A DNA stretch of 64,000 nucleotides from positions 434,001-498,000 of the forward strand of contig NZ_QZDU01000002.1 in NCBI RefSeq assembly GCF_009917525.1, read 5' to 3'. Position numbers and translations under genes: made by a program. A model generated the notes under the pieces. It was given only the letters and a program-made list of their open reading frames with translations, was not told the origin of the DNA and made no database searches. The DNA comes from Acutalibacter sp. 1XD8-36. GTDB lineage: Bacteria > Bacillota > Clostridia > Oscillospirales > Acutalibacteraceae. Below, piece after piece: positions 35,837-44,381 of this stretch (its first letter is position 1; the number at the start of each line of letters is the position of its first letter).

Positions 35837-35865
35837 ATAATAGCGTATTTTAAGAGAAATGTCAA
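35837..35865 (-). promoter_or_regulatory. SigA-type promoter of the cytidylate-kinase-like/apbE operon
   Basis: Minus-strand TTGACA (35860-35865), 17 bases, and TATTAT (35837-35842). Confidence 0.75.
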
Positions 35866-35908
35866 TAGTTTTTGGGATTATGTTTATTGCCTTCAGGAAC
35901 GTCCCGGC

Positions 35909-38104
35909 TTATTCCGCCGTCAGGTGGACGGTAACGCTGGAGCCGTCCTCCTGCCCCGGCCAGGGCTGTGACAGGTCAAGGCCAGCCGCCATCAGCAGCG
36001 CGCCGGAGTATACCCTGCCGCTCTCCTCGTCCCTGTACATTTTCTCCGGGTCCAGCCCCCTGAGCCGCCTCATCTGATAGTAGTTTTCAGGCTTGCGCAT
36101 GACCACGCGGGTAAACAGTACCTCTCCCTTATCCCGGCTCACCATCTCCCAGTCGCAGAAGAAGGGGTCTGCCGCCGGGTCCGTCAGCCTGTACAGGTCG
36201 CCGTAATGGGTCAGGTCATAATATTTATGGTAGTCCGCCACCTGTTTTTTTGCCCACTCCTTCTCCTCCTCGGTCATCTTGCAGGGGTCCAGCTCAAAGC
36301 CGTGGGTACCCATAATAGCCACATTGCCCTTGGTCTCAAAGCCTGTGCGCGGGTTTGCGGACACATGAGCCCCCATGCAGGCCGGGGGATAGCAGAGGGA
36401 CGCGCCCATCTGGATTGTCAGCCGCTCGATTGGGTCTGTGTTGTCGCTGGTCCAAATCTGTGGGGAATAGTAGAGCATTCCGGGGTCGAAGCGTCCGCCG
36501 CCGCTGGAGCAGTTCTCCAAAAGTATATGGGGCCAGGTGCTGGTCACACGGTCCATCAGCTCATAGACCCCCAGCACATACCGGTGGAAGAACTCCCCCT
36601 GCCGCTCTCTTGGCAGCACGGCATTGCCGGCCTCTGATATATTGCGGTTGCAGTCCCATTTTATGTACTGTATATTGTTCTTGCCTACAACCTCTGAAAT
36701 CTGGCTGAAGATATTGTCCCTGACCTCCTTGCGGGTCATGTCCAGCACGCACTGATTCCTGCTCAGGCTGCCCTCGCGCCCCTGGGCCTTTATTATCCAG
36801 TCCGGGTGGGCACGGTATAAATCGCTGTTCGGATTCACCATCTCCGGCTCATACCATATGCCAAAGCTAAGCCCCTCGGCGTTCACCCGCTCGATAAGGC
36901 TGCCTATACCGCCCTTGAGCTTGTTCTCGTTCACCTGCCAGTCGCCCAGCGCCTGGGTATCGTCGCTCCTTGTGCCAAACCAGCCGTCGTCCATTACCAG
37001 CATGTCCACGCCCAGCTTCTTTGCCTCCCTGGCAAAGTCCACCAGAAGGTCGTCGTCAAAGTCAAACACCGCCGCCTCCCAGCTGTTGATAAGCAGAGGG
37101 CGCTTCTTATGGGTCCACTGGCTGCGCATAAGGTTGTCCATAAAGAGCCTGTGGAAGCTGCGGCTCATACCGCCAAGGCCCTCGGCGCTGAACACCATAA
37201 TAGCCTCGGGGGTCTGGAAAACCTCTCCCGGCTCCAGGTGCCAGCTAAAGCTGCTGGGGTCAATCCCCGCCAATACCCTCGGGCAGCCCAGGGTGTCGAC
37301 CTCAGTCTCAATAGAGAAGTTGCCGCTGTAAACCAGGCTCACGCCGATGGCCTCGCCCTGGTCCTCATCCGTACCCTTTCTTGCCAACGCCATGAAGGGG
37401 TTATGGTTCGGCCCGGTCATGCCCCTCTTGGAGCGTATGCCCTGTATGCCGTGCATGAGCGGGTGCCGTGTAACCGTGTTCTCCTTGGCCCAGCGCCCGT
37501 ACATATGCACCATATCATAGTCCATACCCGGCAGCTCCAGGCACATGCTGTATGCCCGCTCCAGCTCCAGGGCGCTGCTGCCGGTGTTCTCGACCCTCAT
37601 ACTCCGCGCCATAGCGCCGTTTTTGTTGAACACAGTGTAGCTTAGCCAGGCCTTAAGCCCGGTCAGGCTGTCGAGCATTTCTATCTCCAGGGTCTCGGCC
37701 TCGCCTTCACCGGCAAATGCAGCTGGCAGCTTCAGCCCCTCAACGGCATACAGCTCCGGCTTGCCCGGGTGGATTTTATAGCCTGCATAGCGCAAATCAG
37801 TTACAGAATCCCCCGCCGGAGCCACAGCCTCTATAGCCGAAATCCGGAAGTCCCCGGTGCTGTTCCCCGGAAGCTCCTGGGGGATGGAATCCAGTGAGAA
37901 GCGCTTATCCTGCACCTTGGGGTTGCGCGGGGACAGGGAGTCGTACCAGCCTCTGTACATCAGGTGGGATAAATCCGTGTCGGGCACCTTAGGCCCATAG
38001 TACAGGTGCACCAGATACCCCTGCTCATAGACCATGAACGCGTACGTGGACACATCCGTGTCCAGCTTGAAAATGTTTGTCTTCGGGTCAAATTTAATCG
38101 GCAT
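35909..38104 (-). CDS. Alpha-galactosidase, glycoside hydrolase family 36
   Basis: The enzyme removes terminal alpha-1,6-galactose from raffinose-family oligosaccharides. The 731-residue protein is full length: N-terminal beta-supersandwich (to about 320), catalytic barrel (330-640) and C-terminal beta domain. The nucleophile is D484 in IQYIKWDCNR, and the acid/base is D554 in IWTSDNTDP. VMDDGWFG and CSSGGGRFDPG are also present. There is no signal peptide, so it acts on imported sugars. No transporter or regulator is adjacent. Confidence 0.95.
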   Translation of the reverse strand: MPIKFDPKTNIFKLDTDVSTYAFMVYEQGYLVHLYYGPKVPDTDLSHLMYRGWYDSLSPRNPKVQDKRFSLDSIPQELPGNSTGDFRISAIEAVAPAGDSVTDLRYAGYKIHPGKPELYAVEGLKLPAAFAGEGEAETLEIEMLDSLTGLKAWLSYTVFNKNGAMARSMRVENTGSSALELERAYSMCLELPGMDYDMVHMYGRWAKENTVTRHPLMHGIQGIRSKRGMTGPNHNPFMALARKGTDEDQGEAIGVSLVYSGNFSIETEVDTLGCPRVLAGIDPSSFSWHLEPGEVFQTPEAIMVFSAEGLGGMSRSFHRLFMDNLMRSQWTHKKRPLLINSWEAAVFDFDDDLLVDFAREAKKLGVDMLVMDDGWFGTRSDDTQALGDWQVNENKLKGGIGSLIERVNAEGLSFGIWYEPEMVNPNSDLYRAHPDWIIKAQGREGSLSRNQCVLDMTRKEVRDNIFSQISEVVGKNNIQYIKWDCNRNISEAGNAVLPRERQGEFFHRYVLGVYELMDRVTSTWPHILLENCSSGGGRFDPGMLYYSPQIWTSDNTDPIERLTIQMGASLCYPPACMGAHVSANPRTGFETKGNVAIMGTHGFELDPCKMTEEEKEWAKKQVADYHKYYDLTHYGDLYRLTDPAADPFFCDWEMVSRDKGEVLFTRVVMRKPENYYQMRRLRGLDPEKMYRDEESGRVYSGALLMAAGLDLSQPWPGQEDGSSVTVHLTAE

Positions 38105-38125
38105 AGTTACACTCCTTCTAAGTTT

Positions 38126-38698
38126 TTAGCTCAAATATTCCCGGGCGAAATCCTTATCGCCGGTCAGGGCCGCCAGCAGAAGCTGGTATATGCCCTCAGG
38201 GTCCTTATAGAAATTCTCCTCGATAACCCTGGCCTGGGCGCGGTCGGGCACATATATCCCCAGCTCCATCAAATCGCCGCCTCCACCGACTGAAATGCGG
38301 CACCTCACCCTGCAGCCATTCTCCAGGTCCTCTGTCTCCACCCTGTTCTCCCTCTCGGCCCTGGCCCTCGCCAGCAACGACACCGCCGCCTCCAGCGCCT
38401 TATCCCTCACCGTCAGCGGCAGGCCTGTGTCAAGGCTCCTGGCTATCTCCCGGCCCGTCGGCTCTATCACATAGCCCTCTTGGGTGCTGCGGATATGTCC
38501 AAGCCCCTCAAGCCCCGCCAAGGCGTCGCCGGTTTCAAAATAGTTCGCCAAGGCTTTTCCCTGCAGTATGCCGGATATGTCCTCCCCTGAAAGGGGCGCG
38601 TCTACGCTTGAAAGGATATAGCAAATCAAAATCCGTATGTCATTTTTCGTCCAAAGCCCGCCGGGGTCCACACCGCCGGTAAATGCGTCTTTGTCCAT
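38126..38698 (-). CDS. DUF4364-family protein
   Basis: A 190-residue cytoplasmic protein. The N-terminal half looks like a winged-helix domain (NDIRILICYILSSVDAPLSGEDI, cut here to mark residues 19-41). The rest follows the DUF4364 pattern, a family of probable transcriptional regulators confined largely to Clostridia. It lies 21 bases upstream of the alpha-galactosidase start on the same strand. Function is unknown. Confidence 0.75.
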   Translation of the reverse strand: MDKDAFTGGVDPGGLWTKNDIRILICYILSSVDAPLSGEDISGILQGKALANYFETGDALAGLEGLGHIRSTQEGYVIEPTGREIARSLDTGLPLTVRDKALEAAVSLLARARAERENRVETEDLENGCRVRCRISVGGGGDLMELGIYVPDRAQARVIEENFYKDPEGIYQLLLAALTGDKDFAREYLS

Positions 38699-38716
38699 AT
38701 TCAGCTCCTTCTGTGT

Positions 38717-39145
38717 TTATGCGGAAGTCTTGTCCTCCAGTACAGACACGCGGGTCTCCAGCCTGTCCAGCTGTTCCTGGGTGCGCCTGATTATCCGCCT
38801 GTTTCTGTCAATATAGTCCTGGTTTGCCTCAAAGCCCTCTGCAAGCGCCGTTATCCTGATACCCACCGAGCTCTCCATGTATACCTTTAGCTGCCGCGCC
38901 ATATTTTCAAGGCGGTCGTCTATCTCAGCAGCCTTTTCGTCCAGGGTACCGTTCTGCTTATGGAACTCCTCAAGCATATCGCTCTTGAAATCTTCCATCT
39001 GCTGTTCCAAACCGTCCATCCTTCGGTCTAGGCCATCTATCCGCTGATTCACATTTTCAAGCCCATCCCCCATATCATTGCGCAGGCTATTAATAGACGC
39101 CTGCATTCCCTTCAGCTGCTCCAGAATCATCTCAGTGTCAGTCAT
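38717..39145 (-). CDS. Coiled-coil protein of unknown function
   Basis: A 142-residue protein made almost wholly of heptad repeats (INSLRNDMGDGLENVNQRID, then repeated RMDGLEQQM-like units). It has no membrane segment or catalytic motif. The pattern resembles short helical proteins often annotated as hypothetical or as phage-like scaffolds. It lies 18 bases upstream of the DUF4364 gene on the same strand. I do not recognise its function. Confidence 0.7.
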   Translation of the reverse strand: MTDTEMILEQLKGMQASINSLRNDMGDGLENVNQRIDGLDRRMDGLEQQMEDFKSDMLEEFHKQNGTLDEKAAEIDDRLENMARQLKVYMESSVGIRITALAEGFEANQDYIDRNRRIIRRTQEQLDRLETRVSVLEDKTSA

Positions 39146-39191
39146 ATCAGTCCCCTCCCTACATATGTTGTATTTAAAAATTTTGGTTCTC

Positions 39192-40937
39192 TCAGCATAC
39201 GCTCACCCTCCCGGTCTTAGCGTCCAGGGTAACTACCGCGCCGCCTGTCAGTATGCGCGTAGCGTGCTCGGCCCCGGTGATAACAGGCTTATCCATAGCA
39301 AGGCCCGCTATGGCGGCATGTGTATTCATACCCGGCTGCTCGGTAATGATACCCGAGGCCCGGCGCAGGTACTCCACAATGGTATTGTCCGTCTCAGGCA
39401 CAACTAAGATATCGCCGTCCCTAAAGCGTGCGGGTATGTCTTCAAGGTGCTTGCACACACAGAGCCTTGCCGACACTGATTTCTCCGTAACGCCTGTGCC
39501 TGTCAGCAGCACATGGCCCACTACGTGTACCTTCATCATATTGGTGGTGCCGGAGACTCCCAGGGGCATACCGGCGGTTATCACCACTATATCCCCGCTG
39601 TGGACCACCCCCGCCCTCTGGGCGGCGTCTACAGCGTGGTCGAACAGCGCGTCGGTGTCGTTCTCCTCGTCTATCAGCAGCGGAGTCACGCCCCAGGACA
39701 GGTTTAGCTGGCGGCAGACATGCTCCTCTGTGGTACATCCAACTATCGGGTATAGGGGCCTGAACTTGGAGAGCTGCCTTGCCGTCACGCCTGACTTTGT
39801 AACGGTGATAATAGCCCGGGCCCCCAGGTCATGGGCTGTGGTACAGGTGGCGTGGGAGATTGCGTTCGTCACATCAAATGCAATATCGCTGTTGTCCCGG
39901 GAATTAAACCTGTGGATATAGTCAATGCTCTCCTCGGCCTTCTCTGCAATGCGCACCATGGTCTCCAAAGCCTCCACCGGGTAGTCCCCGGCGGCGGTCT
40001 CGCCGGAGAGCATTATGCAGCTGGTGCCGTCGTATATGGCGTTGGCAACGTCCGTGGCCTCGGCCCTGGTTGGGCGGGGGTTTTTCATCATGGAGTCCAG
40101 CATCTGAGTCGCCGTCACCACCTGCTTTCCCGCAAGGTAGGATTTCTGTATCAGCTGCTTTTGCAGCACAGGCACGTCCTCAAAGGGTATCTCCACGCCC
40201 ATATCCCCCCTGGCCACCATTATACCGTCTGCCACCCGCAGGATATTGTCTATATTATTGACGCCCTCCATATTCTCAATCTTTGCAATAATATTTATCT
40301 TATGGCATTTATACTCTTTTAATATCTGGCGTATCTCCAGTATATCCTCTGCGGTGCGGGTAAAGGAGGCCGCGATAAAGTCAAAGCCGTTCTCGATTCC
40401 GAAGATTATATCCGCCCGGTCCCGCTCGCTGATAAACGGCATGGAGAGCTTTGTCCCGGGGACGTTTATCCCCTTGTGGTTTGAGACCTTTCCGCCGTTT
40501 ATCACTGTGCAGACTATATCCGTGTCGCTGACCTGCTGGGCCTTCATCTCCACCAGGCCGTCATCTATGAGCACCCTTGCGCCGGGGGCCAGGTCCTTTG
40601 GCAGGTCCTTATAGGTAATGGAGACTATATCTGAGGTGCCCTCCACTTCCCTTGTAGTAAGCGTGAATGTGTCCCCTGCGCGGAGCTGGATTGGGCCGTC
40701 CTTAAACGTGCCCACCCTTATCTCCGGGCCTTTGGTGTCAAGCAGCGTGGCGATGGGCAGCTTCAGCTCGTCCCTAAGGCGCTCCACCATGTCCAGCTTA
40801 GCCCTGGCGTCCTTATGGTCCAGGTGGGAAAAATTAAAGCGCGCGGCGTTCATGCCCGAGAGCATTAATTTGCGCAGTACCGATTCATCCTGGGTTGCGG
40901 GTCCGAGGGTGCAGATAATCTTGGTCTTTCTGGTCAT
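39192..40937 (-). CDS. pyk: Pyruvate kinase with C-terminal PEP-utilising domain
   Basis: Pyruvate kinase makes pyruvate and ATP from PEP and ADP, the last step of glycolysis. The 581-residue protein has MTRKTKIICTLGPA, the catalytic IIAKIENMEGVNNID lysine region, GVEIPFEDVP and MLSGETAAGDYPVEA. Residues about 490-581 form the extra PEP-utiliser-like domain (SGIITEQPGMNTHAAIAG) seen in Bacillus-type enzymes. The ATG at 40935-40937 has GAGGAG eight bases upstream; the longer frame to 41015 is rejected. Confidence 0.97.
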   Translation of the reverse strand: MTRKTKIICTLGPATQDESVLRKLMLSGMNAARFNFSHLDHKDARAKLDMVERLRDELKLPIATLLDTKGPEIRVGTFKDGPIQLRAGDTFTLTTREVEGTSDIVSITYKDLPKDLAPGARVLIDDGLVEMKAQQVSDTDIVCTVINGGKVSNHKGINVPGTKLSMPFISERDRADIIFGIENGFDFIAASFTRTAEDILEIRQILKEYKCHKINIIAKIENMEGVNNIDNILRVADGIMVARGDMGVEIPFEDVPVLQKQLIQKSYLAGKQVVTATQMLDSMMKNPRPTRAEATDVANAIYDGTSCIMLSGETAAGDYPVEALETMVRIAEKAEESIDYIHRFNSRDNSDIAFDVTNAISHATCTTAHDLGARAIITVTKSGVTARQLSKFRPLYPIVGCTTEEHVCRQLNLSWGVTPLLIDEENDTDALFDHAVDAAQRAGVVHSGDIVVITAGMPLGVSGTTNMMKVHVVGHVLLTGTGVTEKSVSARLCVCKHLEDIPARFRDGDILVVPETDNTIVEYLRRASGIITEQPGMNTHAAIAGLAMDKPVITGAEHATRILTGGAVVTLDAKTGRVSVC

Positions 40938-40974
40938 GTTGGGAGCTCCTCTCATACTTTTTTGTGTTTCCACC

Positions 40975-41003
40975 ATTATATCACAGTCCCGCTGAATTTT
41001 AAA
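40975..41003 (-). promoter_or_regulatory. SigA-type promoter of pyk
   Basis: Minus-strand TTTAAA (40998-41003), 17 bases, TATAAT (40975-40980), about 38 bases before the pyk ATG. Confidence 0.65.
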
Positions 41004-41064
41004 TCCCTCTTTCACTTAATTTATGGTTTCTTTTGCCGATTATAAAGTCAAAGGGGGTTATATT

Positions 41065-41712
41065 ATGGCAATGAAGATACCGTCCGCACCGGCCCCAAGG
41101 GGCACCGCCGTCCCGCAGGCCGCGTCAGAGTCCCAGCGCGCCGAGCCAGTAGCTAAGGCCGAGCGCCGCCAGCAGCAGAGGGAAGACCGGCTTGAGCTCT
41201 CAGAGGAGGCCCTTGCTGTTCTCCAGGGCAAGGAGCCCCCGAAAGCAGAGGAACAACAGCCCCAGGAGGAGATTACTGAACCCAAGGAGCTCTCTCCCGC
41301 CGACCAGAAGCTTAAAGACAAGCTCAGCGCCATGAAGTCAATGAAGCAGATGCTGTCGAGCCTTCGGGAGCAGAACGCTCAGATGGCCGAGCAGTCTGAG
41401 CAGCAGGCGAAGGCCATAAAGGAGGCCCTGGAGAAGATGAAGCGCTGTTCCAAAATAGCGAAGAACATCCAGAAGGGGCATAAGGTGCCTCCCAAAGACG
41501 AGAAGTACCTGCTTGAGAACGACCCAAAGCTTTACATGATGGCAATGGCTATGCGTATGCTTGAGGAGCCGGATAATAAGAAGGTTAAGTCTGAGCTCAA
41601 GGACGAGGAGCAGCAGCAAGAGAATCAGGCGGCCTCCGGTGTTGAGGGCGCTGACGGCGCTGTCCAGAGCGATATTTCTGTTGAGATGGGGATGGATGTT
41701 AGCATAGAGTAA
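41065..41712 (+). CDS. Glu/Gln/Lys-rich coiled-coil protein of unknown function
   Basis: A 215-residue cytoplasmic protein. The N-terminus is Ala/Pro-rich (IPSAPAPRGTAVPQAA). A charged region with QQQREDRLELSEEAL follows. A helical core (about 85-160) contains MKSMKQMLSSLREQ and KMKRCSKIAKNIQKGHKVPPKD, and the end is acidic. The start at ATG 41065 is preceded by GGGGG at seven bases. No known domain is recognised. It is transcribed divergently from pyk and followed by a small DUF2007-like gene. Confidence 0.75.
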   Translation: MAMKIPSAPAPRGTAVPQAASESQRAEPVAKAERRQQQREDRLELSEEALAVLQGKEPPKAEEQQPQEEITEPKELSPADQKLKDKLSAMKSMKQMLSSLREQNAQMAEQSEQQAKAIKEALEKMKRCSKIAKNIQKGHKVPPKDEKYLLENDPKLYMMAMAMRMLEEPDNKKVKSELKDEEQQQENQAASGVEGADGAVQSDISVEMGMDVSIE

Positions 41713-41744
41713 TCAGGGTGCTGTTCCTGTGAAAGGAGTTTACA

Positions 41745-41990
41745 GTGGAAAATACTAAGTCTTCTGAAGGCGGGTTTGAATTTCTTGTAGAGAAAGATGC
41801 TATGTGGGCACAGACGCTTATGCAGGCTTTAGAGGGAAATGGTATTCCCTGTACTGCGCTGCCTGTTCATGGGGCGGGATTGGTTATGAAAACCGGCATG
41901 AGGGAGCGGATGAAGGTTTATGTTGCTCCTGAGAAGAGGGCCCAGGCTGAAGAGATAGTGGAGGAGCTTTTTGCCGGTTCTGAGGATTGA
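41745..41990 (+). CDS. Small protein resembling DUF2007 signal-transducing proteins
   Basis: An 81-residue protein with a GTG start (41745) and AAAGGAG upstream. Residues 12-78 fit the short alpha/beta DUF2007-type pattern: an initial EFLVEKDAMWAQTLMQALEGNGIPC, shown only to mark 12-36, and a C-terminal KVYVAPEKRAQAEEIVEEL. Members often sit as small accessory proteins with no known activity. A strong terminator follows. Confidence 0.65.
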   Translation: MENTKSSEGGFEFLVEKDAMWAQTLMQALEGNGIPCTALPVHGAGLVMKTGMRERMKVYVAPEKRAQAEEIVEELFAGSED

Positions 41991-42011
41991 TTGATAGTGG
42001 GGAGAATATAA

Positions 42012-42037
42012 AAAGACAGGCTTTTCTGCCTGTCTTT
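42012..42037 (+). terminator. Intrinsic terminator
   Basis: AAAGACAGGC (42012-42021) and GCCTGTCTTT (42028-42037) form a perfect 10-bp stem, then CTTTTTG. It ends the 41065-41990 transcript. Confidence 0.88.
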
Positions 42038-42055
42038 CTTTTTGCCTTCGGCAAA

Positions 42056-42112
42056 GTATATGGGGCTCTGCCCCATGCCCCGCCACCTTTGTAAAGGTGG
42101 ACGAAACTTTTA
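42056..42112 (-). repeat. Dispersed palindromic repeat, copy B
   Basis: Hairpins ATGGGGC-TCT-GCCCCAT (42060-42076) and CCACCTTT-GT-AAAGGTGG (42083-42100) lie next to ACGAAACTTTTA. On the minus strand the unit begins TAAAAGTTTCGTC, and its first three bases are the stop codon of the Mrp gene. Copy C has the same 13 bases at the same place relative to its gene. Confidence 0.8.
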
Positions 42113-42949
42113 CTTTTGTCCCTCGACAGCGTCTGCGGCCCCTTCCAGCCACTCACCGTCGAACAGCTCGATTATCCCTCTGTCACATGCGCTGGCAAGT
42201 GCCGGGTCAATGGGCAGCTTCCCAAGCACCGGGAGGGCGTACTTGGCCGCAACCTCGTCAATATGGCTCTCTCCAAATACCTTTATCTCCTTCCCGCAGT
42301 CCGGGCACTTGAAATAGCTCATATTCTCCACCAGCCCCAGCACCGGCACCTCCATCAGCTTCGCCATCTCCACGGCCTTGGAAACTATCATCCCCACCAA
42401 CTCCTGTGGTGACGCCACGATGATTATCCCCTGAAGCGGCAGCGACTGGAACACCGTCAGCGGCACATCTCCTGTTCCGGGGGGCATGTCCACAAACATA
42501 TAGTCCACATCCCCCCAGACCACGTCCGTCCAGAACTGCTTTATGGCCCCGGCAATAACCGGCCCGCGCCACACCACCGGCGCGGTCTCCTCCTCCAGAA
42601 GCAGGTTAATGCTCATTACCTTTATCCCGGTCTTGGTAGAGATTGGGTACATGCCGCTCTCGTCCGCTGTGGCCCGGCCCTTCAGCCCGAAGCACTTGGG
42701 TATGCTGGGCCCGGTAATGTCCGCGTCCAGTATGCCCACCGAGCAGTCCCTGCGCCGAAGGGTAGTTGCCAGCATAGACGTCACCAGGGACTTGCCAACG
42801 CCGCCCTTGCCGCTCACAATGCCTATGACCTTCTTTACATTGCTAAGGGCATTCTGAGGCTCGATAAGGCTCTCCGGGTTCTGCCTTGAGGGGCAGTCGG
42901 CCCCGCAGGATGAGCAGTCATGGGTGCAGTTTTCAATATTCTCGCTCAT
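42110..42949 (-). CDS. Mrp/NBP35-family Fe-S cluster carrier ATPase
   Basis: A 279-residue P-loop NTPase that assembles or carries Fe-S clusters. A Cys-rich N-terminus (CTHDCSSCGADC, 8-19) precedes the deviant Walker A GKGGVGKS (48-55). DMPPGTGD is the switch motif. A C-terminal CPDCG pair (about 216-219) would bridge a 4Fe-4S cluster at the dimer interface. The TAA stop lies in the dispersed repeat copy B. Confidence 0.92.
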   Translation of the reverse strand: MSENIENCTHDCSSCGADCPSRQNPESLIEPQNALSNVKKVIGIVSGKGGVGKSLVTSMLATTLRRRDCSVGILDADITGPSIPKCFGLKGRATADESGMYPISTKTGIKVMSINLLLEEETAPVVWRGPVIAGAIKQFWTDVVWGDVDYMFVDMPPGTGDVPLTVFQSLPLQGIIIVASPQELVGMIVSKAVEMAKLMEVPVLGLVENMSYFKCPDCGKEIKVFGESHIDEVAAKYALPVLGKLPIDPALASACDRGIIELFDGEWLEGAADAVEGQK

Positions 42950-42986
42950 TTTGTGATTCTCCTTGATTTAAATTGTTATATGGTTC

Positions 42987-43400
42987 TTATAGTATTATGC
43001 CGTGGGTTTTCTTATATTCCGCTATCAGCTTATCCAGCACGCTCTGGGCGTATGACCGCGCGTTCTCCTGAATATTCTCCGTAAATACCTTTTCGCCCTT
43101 GCCCACGCCCTCAAGCTGAACAGCCATAGACTCAAAATAGGCTTTTGAGTATTTGCTGCCGTCCGGGTCCACAGTGGCGTTCCAGTTTATCTCAAGCGGG
43201 TGCTGGGCCTCCCATTTATCCATCCAGGCGGTTATCTCCTCTTTAGTAGTGCCCTGCAGCGCCCTCTCTATAGGAGACAGCCCCGCCTCAGGCTCTTTCT
43301 CCAAATCCCCGGGAGCCTCTGCGCCCTCATTCCCGGCCTTTGCCCAGGTCATAGTCTTCATGGGTGATATCCTGCTGACATTGTCCATATTTACAGCCAT
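42987..43400 (-). CDS. Hypothetical protein, 137 residues
   Basis: A cytoplasmic protein with an acidic, Pro/Glu-rich linker (EAPGDLEKEPEAG, 29-41) followed by a helical domain with EEITAWMDKWEAQHPLEIN and SYAQSVLDKLIAEYKKTHG. No cysteine, membrane segment or known motif is present. The start begins MAVNMDNVSRISPM. It sits between the Mrp and S66 genes on the same strand, with about 60 bases on the S66 side. I do not recognise its function. Confidence 0.65.
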   Translation of the reverse strand: MAVNMDNVSRISPMKTMTWAKAGNEGAEAPGDLEKEPEAGLSPIERALQGTTKEEITAWMDKWEAQHPLEINWNATVDPDGSKYSKAYFESMAVQLEGVGKGEKVFTENIQENARSYAQSVLDKLIAEYKKTHGIIL

Positions 43401-43460
43401 TTTAAATTGCCTCCCAAAAAAGTATTCTCATCTATAACCTCGGCAATATTCCAAAAAAGT

Positions 43461-44381
43461 TTATAGATACCTGAGCTCTCCCTTATCTCCGTCCAGCCGC
43501 GCCATCCTGCCAATGGGCAGCACCCCATGGTTCTCCCCATGTCCGAAGTCGTCGCAGTACACCACAGGGATACCCTGCCGCTCTCCCAGCACCCTGAGCC
43601 TTGCGTACAGCTCCGGACAGGAACTGTCCCGGAAGTTCCCGAAGATAAGGCCTCTGACGGACCGCATAAAATCGCTCTGCTCGATATACCCCAGCATAGC
43701 GCTCACATGGTCCGGCCCGCCGAACTTCTCGTGGTCCTCTAAAAACAATATATGCGGCTCATTATTGTCCACCGGGAAATACTTCGTCCCCAGCAGCAGC
43801 GCGAAGTTCATCGTATACCCTCCGCACAGCACACCCTCGGCGGCACTCCCAGTGCAGGTTACCCACTCCGAGTTCTTTTCGTGGACAGTCATGCTGTCAC
43901 TCAGGATATGCCCCTCAAAGTGCCGCCTATTATAGTCAGTCCATCCGGTGAAAACAGTGGGGTTCTGCCCATAGTAGGTCTCAAGGCCGGTATTGGCCCA
44001 TATGGCATTTAAAATGCTTGTGCCGTCGCTGTAGCTGCAAATGCGCTTGGGGTTCTCCCTGAACAGTTCAAAGTCCAGGTACGGCAGCACCTCCGGCGCG
44101 CCCTCTCCCCCGCCGAAGAGTATATACTCAACGCTCTTATTTGCAGCAAGCTGGTTAAAGTCAGCGCCCCGCTCTGTATCTGACGCAAGATAGCCCCAGG
44201 TATCCTTATACATATTATCTGCCTGCACCACGGAGAAGCCCTCGTTCTCCATCCCCGCGATTATATTCTTATACTCTCTGGACCATGGTATCTCCTGCCC
44301 GGGCGCGGCCTCATACAGCGGCACGTGGCTAGGTGAGCACATACCGATAACGCCGCCCCTGCTAAGTGGCTTTGCTCTCAT
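43461..44381 (-). CDS. S66-family serine peptidase (LD-carboxypeptidase/MccF-like)
   Basis: A 306-residue serine carboxypeptidase. S118 in ICSYSDGTSIL is the nucleophile. The Glu is in LFLEDHE and the His in FGHGENHGVLPIG, completing the Ser-Glu-His triad. LdcA members trim D-Ala from muropeptides, and MccF members cleave the antibiotic microcin C. No signal peptide is present, so it acts in the cytoplasm. Its start overlaps the histidine kinase stop (ATGA), placing it under the same two-component operon. Confidence 0.88.
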   Translation of the reverse strand: MRAKPLSRGGVIGMCSPSHVPLYEAAPGQEIPWSREYKNIIAGMENEGFSVVQADNMYKDTWGYLASDTERGADFNQLAANKSVEYILFGGGEGAPEVLPYLDFELFRENPKRICSYSDGTSILNAIWANTGLETYYGQNPTVFTGWTDYNRRHFEGHILSDSMTVHEKNSEWVTCTGSAAEGVLCGGYTMNFALLLGTKYFPVDNNEPHILFLEDHEKFGGPDHVSAMLGYIEQSDFMRSVRGLIFGNFRDSSCPELYARLRVLGERQGIPVVYCDDFGHGENHGVLPIGRMARLDGDKGELRYL

